Source: Microbacterium indicum DSM 19969 (GTDB taxonomy: Bacteria > Actinomycetota > Actinomycetes > Actinomycetales > Microbacteriaceae). From it: 64,000 nt of DNA. The stretch spans positions 1 to 64,000 of the forward strand of contig NZ_AULR01000005.1 of NCBI RefSeq assembly GCF_000422385.1, in the 5' to 3' direction. The translations under genes were made by a program, and so were the position numbers. Below the pieces are notes generated by a model, which did no database searches, was not told the origin of the DNA, and was given only the letters and a program-made list of their open reading frames with translations. Shown here piece after piece: positions 58,560 to 64,000 of the stretch (position 1 is the first letter of the stretch; each line of letters begins with the position of its first letter).

Positions 58560-61501
58560 CTCGTCACCTCCGATGCCTTGAAGATCCGGGCGTCCTCGGC
58601 CATCTGGCGGTCGACCTCGGCGCCGAGCGAGCGCAGGACGTCGAGGACGAGCCCGATGACGACGAGGTAGACGCCGATGTCGAAGAAGGTCGACGAGACG
58701 AACTCGACGTGGCCGACGAGCGGGAGCTCGGCCTCCCAGATCGCGCGGGTCAGGGGGTCGGCCCCGAAGAACATCGGGACCAGCGCCGTGCCGACCGCGA
58801 GCACCATGCCGGCCCCGAGGAGCTGCCCCGCGTCGCGCGGCGCCGCGACGCCGAGCTCGTAGCGGCCGCCCGCGACGTAGCGCATGACGAGGGCGAGGCC
58901 CGCGACGAGGCCGCCCGCGAAGCCGCCTCCCGGCAGGTTGTGGCCCGCGAAGAGCAGGTACAGCGAGATCACGATGATCGTGTGGAAGAGGATCCGCACC
59001 ACGACCTCGAGGATGATCGACCGGTTCTCGGTCGCCATGGTCTGGCCGCCGAGCAGCCACGCCCGCGGGCGCCCGAGGTTCTCGGCGTTCTGGACGCGGA
59101 TCCCCTCCGTCGTCTCGACGAGCGTGCGCCCGCGGGCGGCGCGGCGCTGCGCGCGCGGGATCGTGCGGCGCACCTTGGCGCGGAACTCGCCGAGCTGGTC
59201 GGCGCGCGCCGTGACGAAGACGAGCGAGGCGACGCCCGTCGCCGCGAGGACGAGCACGCTGAGCTCGCCCATCGTGTCCCATCCGCGCAGGTCGACGAGC
59301 GCGACGTTGACGACGTTCTGGCCGTGGCCGATCTCGTAGGCGAGCTCGGCCCACGCCGTCGAGACGGGCTCCGCGATGCGGGCGCTCGAGGCGACGACTG
59401 CCACGACCGCCATCGTCGCGCCGACGCCGACGCCGATGAGCGCGCGCCAGATCCCGCCGGACGAGCCGTTGTGGTCCCCGAGGCGGGCGGGGATCCGCCG
59501 CAGCACGAGTGAAAACGCGATGAGCATGACGGTCTCGACGAGGACCTGCGTGACCGCGAGGTCGGGGGCGCCCGAGACGGCGAAGAGCACGACCATGCCG
59601 AGGCCCGTGACGCCGACGAGGACCACCCCCGTGAAGCGCTTGCGCGCGCGGGCCGCGAGGATCCCCGCCGCCATCATGACGAGGGCGACGACGGGCTGGG
59701 CGGGGTGCTGCCAGAGGTCGACGCTCGCCTCCCAGCCGGAGCCCGAGAGCAGCACGGCGGCCTCGGACCCGATGAGGACGACGAAGACCGTCCCGACGTA
59801 GACGGGAAGCGATCCGCTCTGGGCGACGGAGGTCACGAGGACGGAGGACCGCTCGATCGTGCGGACGACCGTGTAGTAGACGTCGCCGGCCTGGAAGGGC
59901 AGGAGCCGCCTGCGCGCCGCGAAGCACGTGCGCTGCGCGAGCCAGAACACGAGGACGCCCGCCGCGATCGCGCAGATCGAGAGCAGGAGCGCCGGCTCGA
60001 CGCCGTGCCAGAGCGCCAGGTGGTAGTGCCCCTCCCCCGCCGTGTCGGCGTAGGGCGAGAGCAGGTCGTCGAGCATCGGCGCGACGAAGCCGCCCGCGAG
60101 GGTCAGCGCCGCGAGGAGGAGGGGGCTCGCGAGGAAGCCGATCGGCGGGTCGGGCCAGGCCGTGTCGGGGCGGAGCGCGCCGTCGTCGCCGCGCTTGCGG
60201 GCGAAGGCGCCCCAGAGGAACCGCAGCCCGTACGCCGTCGTGAGCGCCGAGCCCGCCACGATCCCCGCGAGCGCGACCCATCCCCACGCCGATCCGCCCA
60301 GTGCGGCCTCGAGCAGCGAGGTCAGCGCCGCCTCCTTCGCCACGAAGCCGAGGAGCGGCGGGAAGCCGGCCATCGACGCGACCGCGATGACCGAGATGAT
60401 CGCGAGGGTCGGCGCCTGGCGCGCGAGGCCGGAGAGCTCGCGGACGTCGCGCGTCGAGAGCTGGCGGTCGATGATGCCGACGACGAGGAAGAGCGCCGCT
60501 TTGAAGAGCGCGTGGGCGAGGACGAGCGCGACGCCCGCGAGAGCCGTGTCGCGCCCGCCGAAGCCCACGACGACCGAGATGAAGCCGAGCTGGCTGACGG
60601 TGCCGTAGGCGAGGATGCGCTTGAGGTCGTTCTCGCGCAGCGACTGCATGCCGCCCATGAGCATCGTGAAGATGCCGAGCGAGACGAGGATCGGCCGCCA
60701 CGGACCCGCCCCCGCGAAGACCGGCGCGAACACCGCGAGCAGGTAGATGCCCGCCTTGACCATCGCGGCCGCGTGCAGGTAGGCGCTGACGGGCGTCGGG
60801 GCGGCCATCGCGCCCGGCAGCCAGAAGTGGAAGGGGAAGATCGCCGACTTCGACAGGGCGCCGACGAGGAGGCACACGAGCGCCGCGTCGATCAGGCCGC
60901 CCGTCGGGGCCGCCGCGAGGATCCCCTGGATGCTGTTCGTGCCGGCCTCGACGACGAGGATCACGGCGCCCACGAACATCACGAGGCCGCCGAGGGTCGT
61001 CGTGAGGAGGGCCTGCAGCGCCGAGCGCCGGCTCGCGGCGCGCGTGAAGGAGTGCCCGATCAGGAGGTAGGAGAGGATGCTCGTGATCTCCCAGAACATC
61101 ACGAGCATGATGAGGTCGTCCGTCAGGACGAGCCCGTACATCGCGCCGGCGAAGGCCAGGAGCACGGCGGCGAAGCGGCCGACGCCGTCGCTCTTCCCGC
61201 GGAAGTAGTTGCGGCAGTAGATCAGGACGAGGGCGCCGACCCCCGTGACGATGATCGTCATGAGCCAGTTCAGCGTGCCCATGCGCATCGAGATCTCGAT
61301 GCCGAGGTGCGGAATCCAGTCGTATGTCTCGAACGGAATGCGACCCGCGAGCACGTCGCCCGTGCGGACGAGGGCGTGCACGAGGCCCGCGATCGGCAGC
61401 AGCGCCGCGGCGTAGAAGACCCGAGCCCCGAGCACCTTCGTGAGCCACGGCAGCATCGCCGCGGCGATCGCGAACGCGAGGAGGATCACGAGCACGGGCA
61501 T
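58556..61501 (-). CDS. mnhA: Mrp-type antiporter subunit A fused to MnhB
   Basis: A 981-residue protein starting at ATG 61501 (MPVLVILLAFAIAAAMLPWL). Residues ~1-800 are the ND5-like MnhA part: LVMFWEITSILSYLLIGHSF, SKSAIFPFHFWLPGAMAAPTPVSAYLH (quoted in part), HALFKAALFLVVGIIDRQ and the later proton-channel helices. Residues ~825-981 are an MnhB domain (SIILEVVVRILFHTIIVISLYLLFAGHNLPGG in part). So MnhB is not a separate gene. A longer in-frame reading to 61798 overlaps the divergent RNB gene and is rejected. The complex exports Na+ and/or K+ for H+. Confidence 0.95.
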   Translation of the reverse strand: MPVLVILLAFAIAAAMLPWLTKVLGARVFYAAALLPIAGLVHALVRTGDVLAGRIPFETYDWIPHLGIEISMRMGTLNWLMTIIVTGVGALVLIYCRNYFRGKSDGVGRFAAVLLAFAGAMYGLVLTDDLIMLVMFWEITSILSYLLIGHSFTRAASRRSALQALLTTTLGGLVMFVGAVILVVEAGTNSIQGILAAAPTGGLIDAALVCLLVGALSKSAIFPFHFWLPGAMAAPTPVSAYLHAAAMVKAGIYLLAVFAPVFAGAGPWRPILVSLGIFTMLMGGMQSLRENDLKRILAYGTVSQLGFISVVVGFGGRDTALAGVALVLAHALFKAALFLVVGIIDRQLSTRDVRELSGLARQAPTLAIISVIAVASMAGFPPLLGFVAKEAALTSLLEAALGGSAWGWVALAGIVAGSALTTAYGLRFLWGAFARKRGDDGALRPDTAWPDPPIGFLASPLLLAALTLAGGFVAPMLDDLLSPYADTAGEGHYHLALWHGVEPALLLSICAIAAGVLVFWLAQRTCFAARRRLLPFQAGDVYYTVVRTIERSSVLVTSVAQSGSLPVYVGTVFVVLIGSEAAVLLSGSGWEASVDLWQHPAQPVVALVMMAAGILAARARKRFTGVVLVGVTGLGMVVLFAVSGAPDLAVTQVLVETVMLIAFSLVLRRIPARLGDHNGSSGGIWRALIGVGVGATMAVVAVVASSARIAEPVSTAWAELAYEIGHGQNVVNVALVDLRGWDTMGELSVLVLAATGVASLVFVTARADQLGEFRAKVRRTIPRAQRRAARGRTLVETTEGIRVQNAENLGRPRAWLLGGQTMATENRSIILEVVVRILFHTIIVISLYLLFAGHNLPGGGFAGGLVAGLALVMRYVAGGRYELGVAAPRDAGQLLGAGMVLAVGTALVPMFFGADPLTRAIWEAELPLVGHVEFVSSTFFDIGVYLVVIGLVLDVLRSLGAEVDRQMAEDARIFKASEVTR

Positions 61502-61559
61502 CTCCTCGTCGTCGGGCCGGCGCTGAGCGCCCAGGCGGCGGGTGTGGGGGGGTCCGTCC

Positions 61560-61565
61560 ATTCTA
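61560..61565 (-). promoter_or_regulatory. -10 element TAGAAT of the mnh operon
   Basis: On the minus strand TAGAAT lies ~59 bp before ATG 61501, giving a ~50-nt leader. The leader ends in GACGAGGAG directly before ATG. Confidence 0.5.
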
Positions 61566-61601
61566 CGGGCGATATGCCTTCCGCGCCCCGGCCCGCGCAA
61601 A

Positions 61602-61607
61602 TAGGCT
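61602..61607 (+). promoter_or_regulatory. -10 element TAGGCT, leaderless RNB gene
   Basis: TAGGCT ends 6 nt before ATG 61614, in a 112-bp divergent region shared with mnhA. Confidence 0.6.
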
Positions 61608-61613
61608 GACGCC

Positions 61614-63035
61614 ATGCCCGCCCGCCACGCCCGCCTGCGCGCCGACGCGGGCGCTCTCGCCGCGTCGCTCGCGGCCTTCCGCGCCTCGCTCGATCTGCCG
61701 GGCGACTTCCCGCCGGACGCCCTCGCCGAGATCGGCGACGAGGCGGTCGACGGACCCGACGCCGCGCGGGCCGACCTCACGGGCGTCGCCTTCCACACGA
61801 TCGACCCTGAGGGATCGCGCGACCTCGACCAGGCGCTGTCGATCGAGCGCTCGGGCGACGGATTCCTCGTGAGGTATGCGATCGCCGACCTCGCGGCGTG
61901 TGTGCGACCCGGCGGCGCGCTCGACGCCGAGGTGCGCCGCCGGGGCCAGACGCTCTACGCGCCAGACGGATCCGTCCCCCTCCACCCGCTCGAGCTCTCG
62001 CACGGGGCGGCGTCGCTCCTGCCGGGCGAGCGGCGCCGGGCGTACGCGTGGTGGTTCGCGCTCGACGCCGCGGGCGCCGTCGCCGAGGTCGGCCTCGAGC
62101 GCGCGTGGGTGCGGTCGAGGCGGCAGTGGACCTACGCCGAGGCGCAACGCGAGATCGACGCCGGGACGGCCCCACCTGAGGTCGCCCTCCTCGCCGACGT
62201 CGGCCCGCTGCGGATCGCGCAGGAGGCGGCCCGCGGCGGCGCCAGCCTCGACACCCCCGAGGAGGAGGTCGTCGAGGTCGACGGCGGCTACCGCCTCACG
62301 CGGCGAGCGCCTCTCGCCGTCGAGGACTGGAACGCGCAGGTCTCGCTCATGACGGGCATGGCCGCGGCCGACCTCATGCTCCGCGCGGGGGTCGGGATCC
62401 TCCGCACCATGCCGCCGGCCGCCGAGGAGGCGCTCGCGGGGTTCCGCGCGACGACGCGCACGCTCGGGCGGCCGTGGGGCGACGACGTCGACTACGGCGC
62501 GTACCTGCGTTCGCTCGACGCCGGCGACCCTGTGACCGCCGCGATCATGCAGGCCGCGACGAAGCTCTTCCGCGGCGCGGGCTACGAGCCGTTCGACGGA
62601 TCCCCGCCCGCCGACCCCGAGCAGGCGGCGATCGCGGCGCCCTACGCGCACGCGACCGCTCCGCTGCGCCGCCTCGTCGACCGCTTCGTCCTCGCGATCT
62701 GCGAGGCGGAGGCGAACGGCGCGGACATCCCCGCGTGGGCGCGCGGGGCGCTCGGGGAGCTGCCCGCCGTCATGCAGCGCTCGGGCCAGCTCGCGGGCCG
62801 CCTCGAGTCGGGCGCGATCGACCGGATCGAGGCCGCCGTGCTCGCGGGCATGACGGGCGCGGAGCTCACGGCGGTCGTCATCGCCGAGACGAAGGGCGGC
62901 GTGCGGGTGCAGGTGACCGATCCGTTCGTCAGCACGACGGCCCCGGGCCCCGCCGCCGTCGGCTCCGAGGTCCGCGTGCGGGTCGACGCGACCGACATCG
63001 CCGCCGGCACCGTCACCCTCTCGATCGTCGGGTGA
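61614..63035 (+). CDS. RNB domain (RNase II/R-like) exoribonuclease
   Basis: A 473-residue protein. The catalytic block is FHTIDPEGSRDLDQALSIER (residues ~60-79): aspartates D, D, D keep three of the four acidic positions, the fourth being Gln (typical RNases have DDD pattern ending DDA). HATAPLRRLVDRFV carries the conserved RRL-type Arg cluster. It has no cold-shock domains at the N-terminus and only a short possible S1 remnant at the end, so it is shorter than RNase R. It probably degrades single-stranded RNA from the 3' end. Confidence 0.9.
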   Translation: MPARHARLRADAGALAASLAAFRASLDLPGDFPPDALAEIGDEAVDGPDAARADLTGVAFHTIDPEGSRDLDQALSIERSGDGFLVRYAIADLAACVRPGGALDAEVRRRGQTLYAPDGSVPLHPLELSHGAASLLPGERRRAYAWWFALDAAGAVAEVGLERAWVRSRRQWTYAEAQREIDAGTAPPEVALLADVGPLRIAQEAARGGASLDTPEEEVVEVDGGYRLTRRAPLAVEDWNAQVSLMTGMAAADLMLRAGVGILRTMPPAAEEALAGFRATTRTLGRPWGDDVDYGAYLRSLDAGDPVTAAIMQAATKLFRGAGYEPFDGSPPADPEQAAIAAPYAHATAPLRRLVDRFVLAICEAEANGADIPAWARGALGELPAVMQRSGQLAGRLESGAIDRIEAAVLAGMTGAELTAVVIAETKGGVRVQVTDPFVSTTAPGPAAVGSEVRVRVDATDIAAGTVTLSIVG

Positions 63036-63044
63036 GGCGGCGCG

Positions 63045-64000
63045 CTACGCCCGGTCGATGTCGATCGCCGCGACGCCGTCGTCGCGCACGTGCACGTCGG
63101 CGACCATCGTGAAGTAGACGTCCTCGTCGATCGGGATGAGGCTGCCCGTGAAGTAGTCCTGCACAGTGAGGGTCACGTGCGCCGTGCCGCTCGCGGGGCT
63201 GACCTTCCAGCTGTCGCCGTCGGGGACGAGCTTCGTGCGCGGCATCGACGTGATCGACCACTCGATGTCGTCCTGCGCCCAGCCCCACGACGCGTCGTAC
63301 GAGAACGGGCAGCCGCTCGGCTGGAGGACGGCCTGCGTGGTGCAGGTGTCGGTGAGGTACTGCTCGACGCTGTTCTGCACGACGTCGCGGAGCTGATCCG
63401 TCGGCTCGGTCTGGACGTCGACGGAGACGACGCCCATCGGATCCTCGGCCGTCGCGGTCACGGGGTCGGCCGTCGTCGCGGCCGTGTCGACCGAGATCGC
63501 GTACGACCCCGGCGCGAAGACGAGCATCGAGACGGGATCGAGCCCGTTCGCGTCGACGCCGTCGGGCGAGATCTGCCGCTCGTCGACCTCGAAGTCGGCG
63601 ACCGAGAAGCGCCAGGATCCGCGCACCGTCAGGTCGATGACCGCGAGCGGGCTCGTCTCGAACGCCCACTCGGGCACGAGCCCCGCGCTCCCCGTCTGCT
63701 CGACCCGGAACGTCGTCTCGCCCGGGGACCCGTCGAGCGTGTAGGCGACCGTGACCTCGTGCACGCCGCCGTCGACCACCCGGTCCCGGGTCACCCGCAC
63801 GTCGTCGAACTCGCCCGTGAGCGTCGCGGACCGCAGGAGCACCTCCGATGCGCCCTCCTCGCCGATCCCGCGCAGCTCGGAGACCTCGGGGGCGACGCCG
63901 GGGATCGCGAGGGCCGCCGAGGCGTCGGCATCGGCGAGCGTCTCGACGTAGCGCTCGGCGAAGGCGCCCGCGCTCCAGAACTCCCTGTTCAGCGCGAGGA
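63045..64000 (-). CDS. Hypothetical extracytoplasmic protein (5' end beyond window)
   Basis: The frame is open from 63045 to the right edge (318 codons), so the N-terminus is missing. The visible part starts LALNREFWSAGAFAERYVETLADADASAALA (in part) and continues beta-rich with Thr/Val-rich sequence (VEQTGSAGLVPEWAFET, GSYAISVDTAAT, VDVQTEPTD). Two Cys (TCTTQAVLQPSGC) could form a disulfide, which suggests export. No catalytic motif is visible. It ends 9 bp after the RNB gene. Confidence 0.7.
   Translation of the reverse strand, partial: LALNREFWSAGAFAERYVETLADADASAALAIPGVAPEVSELRGIGEEGASEVLLRSATLTGEFDDVRVTRDRVVDGGVHEVTVAYTLDGSPGETTFRVEQTGSAGLVPEWAFETSPLAVIDLTVRGSWRFSVADFEVDERQISPDGVDANGLDPVSMLVFAPGSYAISVDTAATTADPVTATAEDPMGVVSVDVQTEPTDQLRDVVQNSVEQYLTDTCTTQAVLQPSGCPFSYDASWGWAQDDIEWSITSMPRTKLVPDGDSWKVSPASGTAHVTLTVQDYFTGSLIPIDEDVYFTMVADVHVRDDGVAAIDIDRA

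Overview
The window is high-GC actinobacterial DNA, most likely from Microbacteriaceae (Microbacterium or a close relative). The evidence is strong G/C at third codon positions, many GTG and some TTG starts, leaderless promoters of the form TANNNT followed by 6-8 nt and the start codon, E. coli-type (long) ArgG, an actinobacterial MoxR/DUF58/VWA operon, an IdeR/DtxR-type iron box and an MnhA-MnhB fusion. No rRNA, tRNA, CRISPR array, phage gene or transposase was seen.

Layout. 1-17.8 kb is a surface-glycan locus. It holds three GT2-type glycosyltransferases (one runs off the left edge, one is a GT2-GT4 fusion), a polysaccharide pyruvyl transferase, a GT29 sialyltransferase fused to a GT4 domain, a NeuA cytidylyltransferase fused to a KdsC-like HAD phosphatase, a Thr/Pro-rich membrane protein, a short NeuB synthase, a GT-B-like protein of unknown specificity, a further GT4 enzyme and a membrane-anchored clan GH-A glycosidase. 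NeuA, NeuB and GT29 together imply that a nonulosonic acid (sialic-acid type sugar) is made, CMP-activated and transferred to a surface polymer. No neuC-type epimerase is present here. 17.8-26.1 kb carries small and housekeeping genes (LOG family, PmoA/DUF6807, purL, ASCH protein, chorismate mutase) separated by copies of an ~82-bp palindromic repeat. 26.1-32.3 kb is a MoxR-DUF58-VWA-VWA-TPR operon. 32.4-42.4 kb holds purA, an iron-siderophore uptake locus under a divergent iron box, a metNIQ methionine importer and a secreted protein with a sortase-like triad.

42.4-49.8 kb has argG, then an alpha-L-rhamnosidase with an MFS transporter behind a LacI-type operator. Related GC-rich repeats flank this pair, and the right-hand side is a tandem array of 179-bp units; an acetylxylan-esterase-like gene follows. 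49.8-55.3 kb has a small Lys/Cys-rich protein, a VOC protein, an Lrp/AsnC gene interrupted by an in-frame amber codon, alanine dehydrogenase, a BCCT transporter, and a thioredoxin-CsoR/CstR-like pair with its operator. 55.3-61.5 kb is the complete mnhA(B)CDEFG cation/proton antiporter operon. The window ends with an RNB ribonuclease and a gene truncated at the right edge.

The most notable features are the sialic-acid module with a eukaryote-type GT29 enzyme in a Gram-positive, and the 82-bp palindromic repeat family (about eleven copies), two copies of which supply the stop codon of the upstream gene. Coordinates and residue positions were worked out by hand from the sequence; family assignments are motif recognition, not database searches.
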